From contig SADC01000905.1 of NCBI GenBank assembly GCA_004194705.1, positions 124,001 to 188,000 of the forward strand: DNA of 64,000 nucleotides. The letters are read 5' to 3'. Numbering within the stretch: the first letter of the stretch is position 1; every line of letters begins with the position of its first letter. The DNA is from Ditylenchus dipsaci (lineage: Eukaryota; Nematoda; Chromadorea; Rhabditida; Anguinidae). Position numbers and translations under genes: made by a program. Of the stretch, positions 24,001-35,399 are shown one piece after another. Below the pieces are notes generated by a model. It saw only the letters and a list, made by a program, of their open reading frames with translations. It was not told the origin of the DNA and did not search any database.

Positions 24001-27000
24001 TGGCTCCCCCCAACTATTGACAAATATGTTAAATATGCAAATGTGAGCACCATTAATCCTGAGCCTTTTTCCTTTATTCCTTGGTTTGCGCGCGGTCAAC
24101 CTTTGGATAAATTTCTGGACAAGCTGTTGGAAATCTAAGCATTAAATCTGATCCCAAAGACAGCCGCTGCTTTTAGGGTGCATAAAATGCGAATAGAAAA
24201 AATAAGATTAATGAAAATAATTAAACTTTTTGCAGAAAAAACTATAAAAGACACATTACCGTATTTTCTCTTTTAAACGGTCCCTATTTAATCAACGGTC
24301 CCTCTTAAGAAACTATATCTGAGCGCAGAAAAAAACAATTTTTCAAATCTGGTTTTTGTTTTTTTTTTGGTTACCGCAAGTTTAACTGGGTCCACTCTTA
24401 AGATTTTAGTTGAGAATCGACCCACAATTTTTCCGATTTTTGGGGGTTAAAAAATAACCGGCCCGAGTCGTTTTTTAGAGTAAATACGGGAGTTAGAATT
24501 CTAAAGTTATTTGACAAATTAGATGAGTTGGCTTTATACTTACGTTGTTCTTTTTTAAATTCGTTTATTTATTTTACATCATCATATTAATCTAGAAACA
24601 CGCACAATTTTTATTTAATTTTTGGGACGCAACTGACTTGCTAACGCCATGACTCGCCAACGCCTAATACTCGCCAATGTCAAATCTTGCCGACGACAAC
24701 GACGACGCCAAGGACAACGGCATTTTTCATTCCAAATTAGACAAATTTCGCATTTTAAGTCAGAATTTTGAGGATTAACTACATGTATATTCTCCACTTG
24801 TTTTTCCTCGAAATCTCGACTGAAAATGCGAAATTTGTCCGATTTGGAATGAAAATGCCGTTGTCCTTGGCGTCGTCGTTGTCGTTGGCGTTGTCGTTGG
24901 ATTTTTTATAATGGCTCATTCACAAACGTTGTCGTTGTTGTTGTCGTCGTCGTCGTCGTTGGAAAAAATGTTTTATAAAGTCGACTTACGCCAACGACAA
25001 CGCCAACGATGACGACGACCTATTTATAAAAAACCCAACGACAACGCCAACGTCAACGATGGATTTTTTATAAATAGTTTGTCGTCGTCGGTGTCGTCGT
25101 CATTGGCGAAAAAACGGTTTCATAAAAAAATATTCCAACGACAACGACGACGACAACGTTTGTGAATGAGCCATTAGAGAAATTTCTGCATTGGCTAGAT
25201 TTGCCGTTGGCAAGATTTTGCGTTGGCGAGTTTTTTGGTTTGATGGTTTTTATAGCCTGACTAAATGTAGTCCTCAATCGATTGGTTTAACAAAGTAGAA
25301 TTTTTGAAAGTCATTTAATTTTAGCCAATTGTACCTCAGATGTGTGCCATAACGGAGGCAGTTGTATTGAAGGCTCAAGTGTTAACGGTTTGCCAACAGA
25401 GCAGCTGTGTTATTGCCCACATGGATTCCAGGGAACCACTTGTCAATACGATGTGAATGAATGTGTAGTTGAGAATGGAGGATGTCATCATGAATGCATC
25501 AATGGTTAGCACCCAAACACGTATAATACTTGAATCTTATATTTGCAGTTATCGGAAGTTTCTACTGCCGATGCTATCCCGGTTATCAGGTAAAGAAGGT
25601 GCGTAAAATACCTGTTCTCCAGTTACCATCTTTCAGCTTGACTATGACAATGACAAAACTTGCATTGGTAGTAGTAGTAGATCTCTATTTCTAATATATT
25701 TTGTTGTGTTTAGACATAGACGAGTGCAATACCGCCAATGGTGGCTGTGAACATCGTTGTGTGAATAGCCCTGGAGGGTTTAGATGGTAATTATTTGGAA
25801 TTTTGCGAACCACAAGATCAGACCTTGAATTTTCAGTGAATGCCCTTCTGACAAACAGCTGGCATCGAATGGTCGGAGTTGTGTGGACAGAAACTCATGT
25901 GATGTGGAGAACGGAGGTTGTGAACATGGTTGCGAGGAAAGGGAAGGCAGGTTCTACAGATGTAGATGCAGGAGTGGATACCTATTGGATGACAAAGACA
26001 AAAGGGCTTGCCATCGTAAGCACTTCAACACTAACATCACATCCACACCAACTATTTTCAGCCATTGATCCATGTGTTGAAAACAAAGGGGTTGTCACCA
26101 ACATTGTGTCAACCACAATGGACAAGCTATATGCCAGTGTTATCCCGGCTATTTCCTACATCGCGACCAAAAGAGTTGTATAGATTGCTCGTTTAATCCA
26201 GAGGAACATCAATGCAAATCATCATCGAATGAAGTGTCTTTGTTAGCCAGTTCTTGTGAAGATGGCAGAAATGGAGGCTGTGACCACTATTGCCTGCCTC
26301 AACCAGACAACAAACACCATATAAATTGTCTATGTCGAGATGGGTACCAATTGCAGGAGGATGGATTCAGTTGCAAAGGTTGGCACTATAGATCAGGACT
26401 ATTATTTGTGTCCAAAGTGTCTCAAATTGTTGACTCTTGGTTATTTGACATCACTGCGAGCTGCAGCTTGATACTGCAAAAATTCAACGTTTTTGAGCTA
26501 GATTTTTTGAATTTTGATCACAACTAAGATAATTTTAGATATTTTTTGGTCGATTGCCAGTAACTGATTAATTATAAATGTTTAGATATAGACGAATGTT
26601 CTGCGCAGGCCACTCTGGGTGCCAAACTGTGTGACCAGTTGTGCATCAACACCAATGGATCTTTTGAATGTAGTTGTTCTCCTGGCTATATGCTCATTTA
26701 TGATAGGAGGACTTGTGAAGGTAATAGACGTAATATTTTCTAAAACATACTTAAAATAAGTTGAAGATGTGAACGAGTGTATCAACGACAATGCTGGATG
26801 CCAACACAATTGCTATAACACTAGAGGCAGCTATGACTGCACTTGCAATCAAGGATATAAATTGACTCAGGACAGGCACTCCTGCATTCCAGGTTTGTCT
26901 TGTTAGACTAGTTTTTTGTAATAGGAATTTGAGCAGTTTCAGTTCCTCTGCTGTAATTTCCAAAAAAAAACCAAAGATTTGCTAAATTCACAAAAACAAA

Positions 27001-30000
27001 ACAAATTCTTCAAAAATCGTCAAAAATAAGTTCAAATTGACCCGATTCGATCAAAATTATATCTAAAAACTAAAGTCAAGTATAAAATTTTTAAATTGAC
27101 CAGTGAGGAATTTAAGTTATGCCAAAATAGGTTGAGCTATCAACAAGATTATAGTTCTCTGAAAAAACTTTTTTGGCCAAAAATTAATTTGCTTAAAGAA
27201 TCTATTTGCTTTCAATTTATTTATTTTCCAACTATTGTTTCTACTTTCTTTGCAGTGAATATGTTTTTATTTGCTTACACCTTCGTATGTTTAGCAACAG
27301 CAGAGGAGGAGCATAGATTACCCACAGATGAGACCAAAATCGTGGAGTATTCCTCGATTGCTTCATCGGGAGCATTTAGTATGATAGGTAGCAATAGGAG
27401 CAGCAGAAGGAAGCCTGGAGTACACGTGGAAAGGCTCAAGATCCGGGGCCTAGTCACTGCTTCTGCAGCCACCATTTTAGGTGTTGTTTTATTTTCTTTC
27501 ATTGAGTTTTCGTAACTGTACATGTGGTTCATAAATATGTGCTTTCGGTGATCTTCATGATAAAAAAAATTTGGGTGTAACTTTATGAATATTAAGATTG
27601 TGAGCACGGCTTCTTTGGACATAATTGCAGATACACCTGTGAAGATTGCAAAAATGGCGGTACATTTATTATGAATACTTTTCTGCAACATAATTTTTGG
27701 CTTTTTAAGGAGGTTGTAATCTATTGAAGAATGGTTGTGAATGTTTACCTGGTGAGTGCTTTTTGTAAGATTATTCGGAGAAAAGAATTATAAATGATTG
27801 TTATATCGTCATCTTGACGTATGACCACTCAAAGTGTAACCTGAATCTAAGTTACATTTTAAGTAGTCATAATATGTGTTGATTAGCTTGGCTACAGTCA
27901 ACGCTCTCTATAGGATATGCCCCTAAAGTTCGTTCCCGCCTCAGGTCCGACACTTTTTTAACCTGATTTCTGAAATTTTTTGCCAAATATGATTCATCAG
28001 TCTAGTCGGAAATGTCGCAAGGATTCCGATTTTACCGATCGTTTTTGCAACCTAAATCTTAAAAAGGTTTATCTTATAGAGAACATCGCGGGTCTTACTG
28101 GCAAAACTTTTGTCGATTGCAAAAACGATCGGTATAATCGGAATCCTTGCGATATTTCCGACTAGACTGACGAATCCTATTTGGCAAAACATTTCGGAAA
28201 TCAGGTTAAAAAAAGTGTCGGACCCAAGGCGGGAACGAACTTTAGGGGTGTATCTTATAGACAGCGTCGACTGTATTATGCTAACAGATTCAAATAAAAT
28301 TTCTGCCCTCAATAGTTATTGTTGCTGTTGCAGATTTTAACAATAATTAACATTTAAATTTGGTGATATTTGAGGGTGGCAAGGCGAATTTTGTGAACTA
28401 CCATGCTTAGAAGGCTATTTCGGAATGGCCTGTGGCCAGAAATGCAATTGTAATGGAGCCAGCTGCCATCCAGCTAGTGGAAATTGTCTATGTGAGCCTG
28501 GGGTAACTACTTGTGATGATGATTGTCCTGCAGGTACCTTGACTTTAAAAATATCATAAAATTTTTATCTTAATTGTTCTAGGCTTGTATGGATCGCACT
28601 GTGAGCTACCCTGTCAAATGAACTCTTGTTCTAGTGGTAGATGTGACAAAGCCTTTGGTTATTGCATTTGCCCTTCTGGTTTTTTTGGCGAAAAATGCGA
28701 CCAGCCATGTCCACTATTCACTTTGGAAAGAATTGTCGACATTCTTGTGAATGTGGCAGGGAAGGTACCCAAATGTGTGATGTACAGGTATTTTTTGAAA
28801 TAAATACGAAAAAAGTTTAAAATCCTTAATTAAGTCTGGAGAATGTCATTGCAAAGCCGGTTTTTATGGTAGTCGGTGCGAGAAGCCGTGTAAACCAGGC
28901 TTCTTTGGTGTTCAATGTTCAAGTCAGTGCTCTAACTGCTCTGGTGCTTGTAGTCCAGAAACAGGAGACTGTTATGATGATGATCTTGCTACAGCTGCTC
29001 TGAAACACACATGTTTATCTGGCTTTACTGGGGAATCATGCGACCAAGGTACAAATTATTTAGTACAGTCGACTCTCTCAATAATGAACCCCCAAAAAGT
29101 TCGTTCCCACCTTGGGTCCGACACTTTTTTTAGTCTGACTTTTTAAATTTTTTCCTATTTCTGTTTTGACAGTCTGGTCCCAAATATCGTAAGGATTTCG
29201 ATTTTACCGATCGTTTTTCAGAAATCCAAAATTTTTTCCTCTAAAAAAGCAAAAACTCGATTTAGGGACAGGGATTTTTGAAAAAGCCTGTCCTTAAATC
29301 GAGTTTTTGCTTCTTTAGAGGAAAAAATTTTGGATTTCTAAAAACGATCGGTAAAATCGAAATCCTTACGATATTTGGGACCAGACTGTCAAAACAGAAC
29401 TAGGAAAAAATTTAAAAAATCAGGCTAAAAAAGTGTCGGACCCAAGGTGGGAACGAACTTTTTGGGGGTTCATTATTGGGAGAGTCGACTGTAGTACAAA
29501 AGTGTTGTGGAAGTATATAGCACAAATAAATGATTAAGACAAAATTAAGCAGATATTTTTTCGGCTAGGGCATATTTAAAAAACACATGAATACCAGAGT
29601 TTCTTTATGCGGTAGGCAGCAATATTCAAAACTATGTTCAACATCTTCTTTTTGGTGGTACCTTCCCTAACGGCCCTTATTCCCTTTAAAATTCAAAAAG
29701 GCGCCAATTGAAATTATGAAACTTTGACTAAAAAGCCACGTCACCCCCTGTGGTTCGACAAAAAAATTATTTTTCGCAAAATTCAAAAAAAAACACGTGA
29801 TTTTCTCATGAAATCGGGGTCGACAAACACGAATATAATGTTATCTCGGCCACCTGAGGTCACCGGATTTTGAGCTTAAGCTTTAATTTTGACCTACTCC
29901 GTATTGTGGTTGTGTTGTTTGCAGTGTGTCCTCCAGGTTACTACGGCTTCGATTGTGCTCTTGAATGTAATTGCAGCAACAGTAGCTCAGGCACAAATCA

Positions 30001-33000
30001 GTGTCATCCTAGCACTGGCACTTGTACTTGTCCATTGGGCTTGACTGGCCACAATTGTGACCAAGGTAGTAGGTTTGTTGGTGTTTGTTTTGTACTGCAC
30101 TAATCAAACATGTTAAACAATATTTATGAAACAAGATTACGTTGCAGAATGTGCGGAGGGCTTCTACGGACCTAATTGTGTACACCACTGTCAATGTCAA
30201 AATTCAGCTACTTGTAACAAAGAGGACGGGAGCTGCATCTGTGCTCATGGCTTTTACGGACCTGCTTGCACAGAAGGTTAGGGTTTTTCTGATTTTATAC
30301 CGTATTTCCTATAATTAGATTCCACCCTGTAATAAACCCAGAAATTCCTACTTTGAGCAAAACTCGGAGAAATTTTTCTGCAAAGATATTTAATTCATTT
30401 TCTTAACTCCAGGAGTTCTAACGATTTGATTTTTCGATTTTAGTTAAACACCCGAAAATCTCAAGATCGACCTCAAATTTTTAAAATTTTTTGGAAGGTT
30501 GAAGAATAAACCCAGATAGGCTAGTTAGAGTGAATACGGTGTGCTGCTTAATAAACTGAACCATACATGCAAAAATGACAATAGGACGATTTCCTATATT
30601 TTCGTAGTTAAAATCTAACTCCCAGTTGTTTTTTTTTAAATGTGGAATTACAGCTATTAGGTTTTGCTTGTGATTTTGCTCGTCTCAGTACTCGGCCCTT
30701 ATTGTAAATTTAATTGGCCGGAAACTGTTCCGTTTCCTAAGTTAACCAATTTCCAACCTAATTATATTTTCCCAGCCATTTTCAGTTTGCCCCATAGGAC
30801 GCTTTGGTGTAGACTGTCTTGAAATGTGTCAGTGCCAAAACGGGGCCAATTGTTCGGCAGCGGATGGTCAATGCAGTTGCAGACCTGGTTTCCATGGAGA
30901 ACATTGCCAATTGACCTGTCCGCAAGGCACCTACGGCTTGGATTGTGCTCATTTGTGTGATTGTGCTCACAACAAACACCTCAACACTTCACACTTTGCT
31001 GCCACACATGATGCAAGGAGTGTGTCTCTGGACTCTGGCATTGACTCTACCTACTACTCTCCTGAACTGGATTGTGACCCTCTACTGGGCAATGCTTGTG
31101 TCAACCTGGCTGGACTGGAACACAATGCCATCAAGGTAATACTCATCCAAACAGTATACAGCACTTGAAAACACGTTTTTTGGAAATTTCTGAAAGTTAA
31201 AATCCCCATTTTTAATAGCCCACCTTATAACAGCCATTATATTTAGCATGCTCAGCAGGCTTTTATGGAGCAGGTTGTCGAGGAAAATGCGTGTGCCACA
31301 ATAATTCCACTTGTAGTGCCCTTACTGGAGAATGTCAGTGCTCGGCCGGATGGAGAGGACAATTCTGTGACCGACCATGCCCTGACGGCTATTTTGGACA
31401 AAAATGCAAAGAGAAATGCAACTGCTACACTGGCTGTAGGACTATTTTAGAAAGGCCAACAATAAAAATATATACGTTTTGCAGCAGAAAAAGAGGTATT
31501 CCTCACAACTAAGTGCAATCCCGTGAATGGAGAATGCAAATGTTCAGCCGGGTGGCAAGGTGAAAATTGTCGAACGCCGTGTGCTCCTGACCATTGGGAC
31601 CCAGTTGTAGCAACAAATGTGCCTGCTCTAATGCGGGCGTGTGTGACCCTATAACAGGTTTCTGCGATTGTCCACCCGGATTCATGGGCAGAAATTGTGA
31701 CCAAGGTGGGCTCATCTGCTTGTGCGAAATACTACAGGTTTATTTGTTTATAGAGTGTCCACCTGAATTGTATGGTGCCAATTGTGAGAAGCATTGCTTG
31801 TGCATGAACAATGGAGAGTGTGAGTCAAAAACTGGCAAATGCAAATGTTCTCCAGGATGGACTGGACCCGCATGTGAATTCAGTAAGTCAAACATTTTTT
31901 TGTTCAAAAGTACTCAGTTTTTTTCTATTTAAGCCTGTCCGTTTGGCCAGTTTGGTGTGGATTGCAACCAAAAGTGTGATTGCTTGAATGGTGCCAGCTG
32001 CAACAAAACAGATGGAACATGTCTGTGTCTGAGTGGTTGGATTGGTCGAAGGTGTCCTAGATACATACGTCTAGCACCTAAATCAATAGTTTTTTAAAGG
32101 TGTAACCAGACTTGTCCCAATGGTCATTTTGGCGAAGGATGCAAGGAAATGTGTCAATGTGAAAATGGAGCTACTTGCCATCGCATTAGTGGTCATTGCG
32201 AATGTGCTCCAGGTTGGAGGGGCAGGAAATGCAATAGACGTATGTCAGGTTGTTTTTTCATTTACAATTTAAAAAAAATTTAAGCCTGCCTGAAAGGCTA
32301 CTTTGGCGAATATTGTGCCCAAGCATGTCAATGTCAAAATCAAAAGCCCTGCGACCACATAACTGGTCGATGTCAGTGCCCGGTTGGCCACACTGGTAAG
32401 ATTTTTTGATTTTTAAAAAGAATCTTTGGGAAAAAATTTGGCTTTACAGGACAGTCTTGCACGGAGCTGTGCCCATCCGGTCATTTTGGTGCAGGATGTG
32501 CTGAAGAGTGCAAGTGCGGACCCAACTCAGAATGTGATCCGATAAACGGGTAAAGATTTTTTCACAAGCCTTTTGGGTGATACGGAAATGAATTATTTTT
32601 AGCCAATGCTATTGCAAATCAGGTTTCATAGGCCAGGATTGTAAGCAAGGTAGGATATTTTGGGAGCTTTAAAATTAGTAATTGCGCAAATGTAGGCTGT
32701 GTTCATGGACGTTTTGGAGTAGAGTGTTCGGAGCTGTGTCAGTGCGAGAATGGGGCCACATGTGATTCAGAAACAGGCGAATGTCACTGCCCTGTTGGTA
32801 GGCTTACCACTACTATAATTGTGAAATTTGTTTATTTTGGTTGCTTGCAGGATTCATTGGCACGAAATGCGAGATTCCTTGCCCTGAAAATAGATATGGT
32901 GCTGGGTAAGCTATATTTTTAAAAATAGCATTCCAATGTGTTTGTCGAAATTCGTAAAAAAAAACAAGCCTACATAACCGTTTGAGGTTTTACTTTGTAA

Positions 33001-34331
33001 TAAAAAAAACGCTTTGTGACACGATCTTTTTAAATAAAAATTTTCATAACTCTTAAGACTTACTTCTGCATAAAAGTAAAATTTTAAATTTACAGATGCG
33101 AGAAAGTGTGCAACTGTCAGAACGGAGGTCACTGCGATCGAACTAACGGACAATGCAAATGTGCACCAGGTTTTAGCGGACCCAAATGCACTCAATTATG
33201 CCCGGCTGGGCGTCACGGGCCTGGTTGCAAAGAGAAGTGTCAATGTGGTGAACATGCTCACTGCGATCCCCAAACTGGACAGTGCCGATGTGGATTGGGA
33301 TATACTGGTAAGTTCAATCGAGTAGAAATATATTTGTTAGCAGGATCCACACTATTATCTTTTTATTTTTTTTTTAATTTTTCACCATTTCTAGGACCCA
33401 CATGTCAACAGCAGTGTCCTCAGGGCAAATATGGGTGGAATTGCAGTCTGGACTGTGAGTGTCATGGTCAAGTTAGTTGCGACCCTGTGCAAGGCTGTTG
33501 TAGTTGCCCCAAGGGTCGATATGGGTCGAAGTGTCAGTATGGTCAGTCTCTTTTAGCTTTTGAGTAGAAAGTGTTGAGCACTGATTTTGTATCAAACAAA
33601 TTTCTCTATTTAAAATGGAGTATAAAACCAAAACGCTGATGATATTAAAAAAATGCAATTTCCGGAGTGTCTTTTATAACTTGAGAAAGCCTTTATAAGA
33701 GCTAGAAAAGAAAGGAACTTTTAGTGTGTCCTCCTGGTCTTTTTGGATGGTATTGCAGTGAGGTGTGTGACTGTCAAAATGGCGCTAGTTGTGATGGTAG
33801 CAATGGCCAGTGTCTTTGTCAGCCTGGATTTTTCGGAGATCATGTATTTTTACATCTTAACAATATATTTGCATCAATATATTTGCAGTGTGAACAGAGA
33901 TGTACTAATGGCACCTATGGACCTCACTGTCAATTGAAGTGTGACTGTGTCAATCATCAATGTGAATACATAACTGGACTTTGTGACTGTCCTATGGGCT
34001 ATCATGGTCCTAAATGTGAACAGGGTTGTCGACCTGGGAGATATGGAAAAAACTGCGAACAAAGGTGTGAGTGCTACAATGGAGCCCGGTGTAATAGGCA
34101 TGATGGCAGTAAGTTGTTTTCAAAGCAAATCGTAAAAATGTAATTAAGCAAGTAATTTAGAGTGTCAGTGTGCTCCCGGATATCTAGGGCCCACATGTCA
34201 ACAAGAACACATTGGTTAGTTTAGGAAATTTTAAAATCTATTTTAACAAGTATGTGTGTTTAGACCCGGAGAAGATAGCCAGGAGAGGTGATCTACCAGA
34301 CGACTTTGATTTCAGATCAAGGAGAAGATAA
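20936..34331 (+). CDS. Secreted MEGF6-like protein: EMI domain plus many EGF repeats (36 exons)
   Basis: Phase-consistent exons, all with GT-AG introns: 20936-21063, 23342-23479, 23789-23898, 25325-25504, 25549-25598, 25637-25667, 25714-25786, 25837-26015, 26062-26378, 26586-26720, 26761-26892, 27256-27480, 27597-27659, 27710-27751, 28375-28533, 28583-28787, 28835-29048, 29925-30065, 30148-30276, 30786-31135, 31234-31435, 31485-31705, 31754-31882, 31934-32051, 32100-32239, 32285-32395, 32450-32549, 32603-32649, 32696-32797, 32851-32905, 33096-33307, 33395-33541, 33725-33843, 33889-34108, 34161-34214, 34264-34331. The product is about 1,680 residues: signal peptide, EMI domain, DxDEC-type calcium-binding EGF repeats, a Cys-poor linker, over twenty MEGF/laminin-type EGF repeats and a basic tail. 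No membrane anchor is seen, so it is likely secreted matrix protein. The order matches vertebrate MEGF6 (about 1,540 aa). CED-1/Draper/MEGF10 are less likely because they have a transmembrane segment and lack the calcium-binding block. Three one-base breaks (26088, 28711, 31596) must be bridged. Confidence 0.88.
21476..21727. mobile_element. CCGTATTTTC palindromic element with GGGGCGC word, in intron 1
   Basis: GCCGTATTTTCTATAATGAG at the left and CATTAGAGAAAATACGGT at the right. GCGCCCCGGGGCGC sits next to the left end and GGGGGGGCGC near the right. The long arms CAAACTTTAAGTAGTCTGAA / CAGACCACTTGAAG match 15820-16069. It lies in the first intron of the EGF gene. Confidence 0.8.
23342..23898 (+). 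other. EMI domain encoded by exons 2 and 3
   Basis: Exon 2 (23342-23479) gives [20 protein letters not shown] and then AYTKYV...KPTC; exon 3 (23789-23898) gives [11 protein letters not shown]...PDCCPGW and GQLGC. This is the EMI pattern: N-terminal NVC, the PCVQAYT motif, an aromatic YRxY strand and the CCPGW signature. The exons join across a 309-bp intron in phase 2. EMI domains mediate multimerisation in extracellular matrix proteins. Confidence 0.85.
24258..24490. mobile_element. CCGTATTTTCTCTTTTAAACGG element in intron 3
   Basis: Left end ACCGTATTTTCTCTTTTAAA and right end TTTTTTAGAGTAAATACGGG. The interior repeats CGGTCCC and shares GTTTAACTGGGTCCACTC-type central sequence in the position where other copies have CCACGAGCTC. 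More diverged than other copies. Confidence 0.6.
24630..25240. mobile_element. Two nested CGTTGTCG-rich palindromes in intron 3
   Basis: The outer palindrome runs from about 24650 (CTCGCCAACGCC) to 25235 (TTGGCGAG), with arms through GACGCCAAGGACAACGGCAT and its complement. Within its right arm, 24909-25176 is a separate element with TAATGGCTCATTCACAAACG at the left and the exact complement at the right, filled with GTTGTCGTCGTCG words in both orientations. Both lie inside the intron between the EMI and first EGF exons. Confidence 0.75.
25325..26892 (+). other. Calcium-binding EGF block (exons 4-11)
   Basis: A first EGF ([13 protein letters not shown]) leads into repeats starting [61 protein letters not shown] and [12 protein letters not shown]. 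Several carry the D-x-D/N-E-C calcium motif with a G-x-F/Y-x-C turn. Introns here are tiny (38-50 bp) except one of 207 bp. The fifth repeat needs one extra base in the G run at 26088-26091 to stay in frame. Confidence 0.85.
27256..27480 (+). other. Exon 12: Cys-poor linker starting with a signal-peptide-like segment
   Basis: The exon encodes V-N then [17 protein letters not shown], followed by a polar Ser/Arg-rich stretch ([10 protein letters not shown]) and a phase-1 end that joins to the next EGF exon at 27597. It fits in frame between the calcium-binding block and the later repeats, so it serves as a linker in the full-length protein. Its own ATG (27262) followed by a hydrophobic core and a TA-EEE boundary looks exactly like a start exon. 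Confidence 0.7.
27895..28273. mobile_element. Pogo/Tigger-like palindromic MITE in intron 14
   Basis: TA then CAGTCAACGCTCTCTATAGG; right end CTTATAGACAGCGTCGACTG then TA. The arms match through GTTCGTTCCCGCCTCAGGTC / GACCCAAGGCGGGAACGAAC and the AAGGATTCCGATTTTACCGA block. It accounts for most of the 623-bp intron. Confidence 0.8.
29066..29491. mobile_element. Pogo/Tigger-like palindromic MITE in intron 17
   Basis: TA (29064-29065), CAGTCGACTCTCTCAATAAT; right end CATTATTGGGAGAGTCGACTG followed by TA. The arms are almost perfect reverse complements for about 200 bp, which suggests recent insertion. It shares the GTCCGACACTTTTTT and ATCGTAAGGATTTCGATTTT words with the other copies. Confidence 0.85.
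30299..30541. mobile_element. CCGTATTTCC palindromic element in intron 19
   Basis: ACCGTATTTCCTATAATTAG at the left, GTTAGAGTGAATACGGT at the right. AATAAACCCAGA occurs near both ends. The central AACTCCAGGAGTTCTAACGA aligns with the same position in 14993 and 58049 copies. Confidence 0.7.
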
Positions 34332-34935
34332 AATTAGAGCAATTTTGAGATTTTATGCCACTGCCATTTGCATTGCCTAGCTTGTGTTATATTTTTCATA
34401 TTAATAAAGTTTATTACGCGTGCTTTATCTCTATATAGTATTTGGCATGTGTCCGTAACGCTAAATGAGCGCACATTTGGTCACAAAGGAAAACTTTTTT
34501 CCTTGCGATAATTTTATAGGCAAGTTTGTACTCATTCGAAAGCTCTTTTAGTGTAGATTTGCCTTTTATATGGTTACGACAGGATCTGATTATCAAAAAC
34601 TCGAGATTTTGAGTTTGAAGGTGAAATTTCGTGTTTTTATGGGAAAATCGATGAACTACTAATGTACATGAACAACTAATGTTCCCGAACAACATAGGCG
34701 CCGATAGGCGCCTGCAGACCCTAGTAAATAAATATTTTAGATCACATTTTGTTTACACAAGAAAGGACATCTGTAATGTTGGACTTCCTGGGGTTTTTAG
34801 ATCTGCTGAGAATGAATAACGCATATTCAGACGTAAAAAGTTGTTTGCGATGCCTTCAAATAGCACAATTTTCGAAATGACTCATTGAGGTCAGGAGTAT
34901 TTTTGTTTAGGCTAGTTAGCAGTGAACTTATTTGT
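34332..34935. other. 3' flank of the EGF gene, no gene seen
   Basis: After the polyadenylation signal the sequence is AT-rich and unique, with a small GC hairpin AGGCGCCGATAGGCGCCT at about 34697-34714. No exon is supported. Confidence 0.4.
34403..34408 (+). terminator. Polyadenylation signal of the MEGF6-like gene
   Basis: AATAAA about 72 bp after the stop codon, the first good signal downstream. Confidence 0.6.
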
Positions 34936-34937
34936 CT

Positions 34938-35399
34938 TATGACTTGTTCACGTACTTCGAGTTCGGATTTTCGGCTACGTGAACATCTCTGATCCGAACT
35001 CGAACTTGAAGTCAAACTCAAACTCGAAGGTGTTCACGTACTTCGAGTTCGACTTGAACTTCGAGTTTGAAGGTTTCAATGTATATAACTTGGATTCCCC
35101 TCTAGTAAATCTCCAAAAACCTAACTTTCATTGGCTTTCGACCATTTTGGGGTGAGATTCTGATGGATCAAAGTTTTATACATGAATATTTTCAAGTTGG
35201 ACCTCGAACTTAAACTCGAAGTACTTGAGCACCTTCGAGTTCAAGTTTGGATTTTGGCTACATGGACACTCTTAATCTGAACTTAAAGTTGAACTCGACC
35301 GCTTAGAGTCTCACCCAGAGTAGCCAAAAGTCAAAAGTTATATACCGTATCTCCTTTAATGAGGTACCGAAGTTCCGAAGTACGTGAACAAGCCATTAG
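34938..35399. mobile_element. TTCGAGTTC word-rich element with GGCTTGTTCACG ends
   Basis: The left end TTATGACTTGTTCACGTACT and right end AGTACGTGAACAAGCCATTA are inverted. The interior is dominated by CGAACTCGAAGT/ACTTCGAGTTCG words in both orientations. The ends resemble those of 24909-25176 (TAATGGCTCATTCAC), suggesting one family with different interiors. Confidence 0.65.

Larger units (their letters stand above)
27597..34331 (+). other. Tandem MEGF/laminin-type EGF repeats and C-terminus (exons 13-36)
   Basis: The unit CPxGxFGxxCxxxCxCxNGAxCxxxxGxCxCxPGxxGxxC recurs. Most exons hold one unit or a half and break in phase 1 at G-V/E-C-P or in the last Gly. The repeats have no calcium-binding DxDEC start. 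A Cys-poor insert ([20 protein letters not shown]) interrupts one unit in exon 20. The protein ends after [19 protein letters not shown] plus basic residues at 34329-34331. No transmembrane helix follows. Confidence 0.85.

Noticed and set aside
31447..31704. 85-codon minus-strand frame
   Set aside because: Antisense shadow of EGF exon 22; the plus strand shows the real Cys pattern.
20936..34331. CED-1/Draper/MEGF10-type engulfment receptor
   Set aside because: No transmembrane helix or cytoplasmic NPxY region follows the last EGF, and calcium-binding EGF repeats are present.
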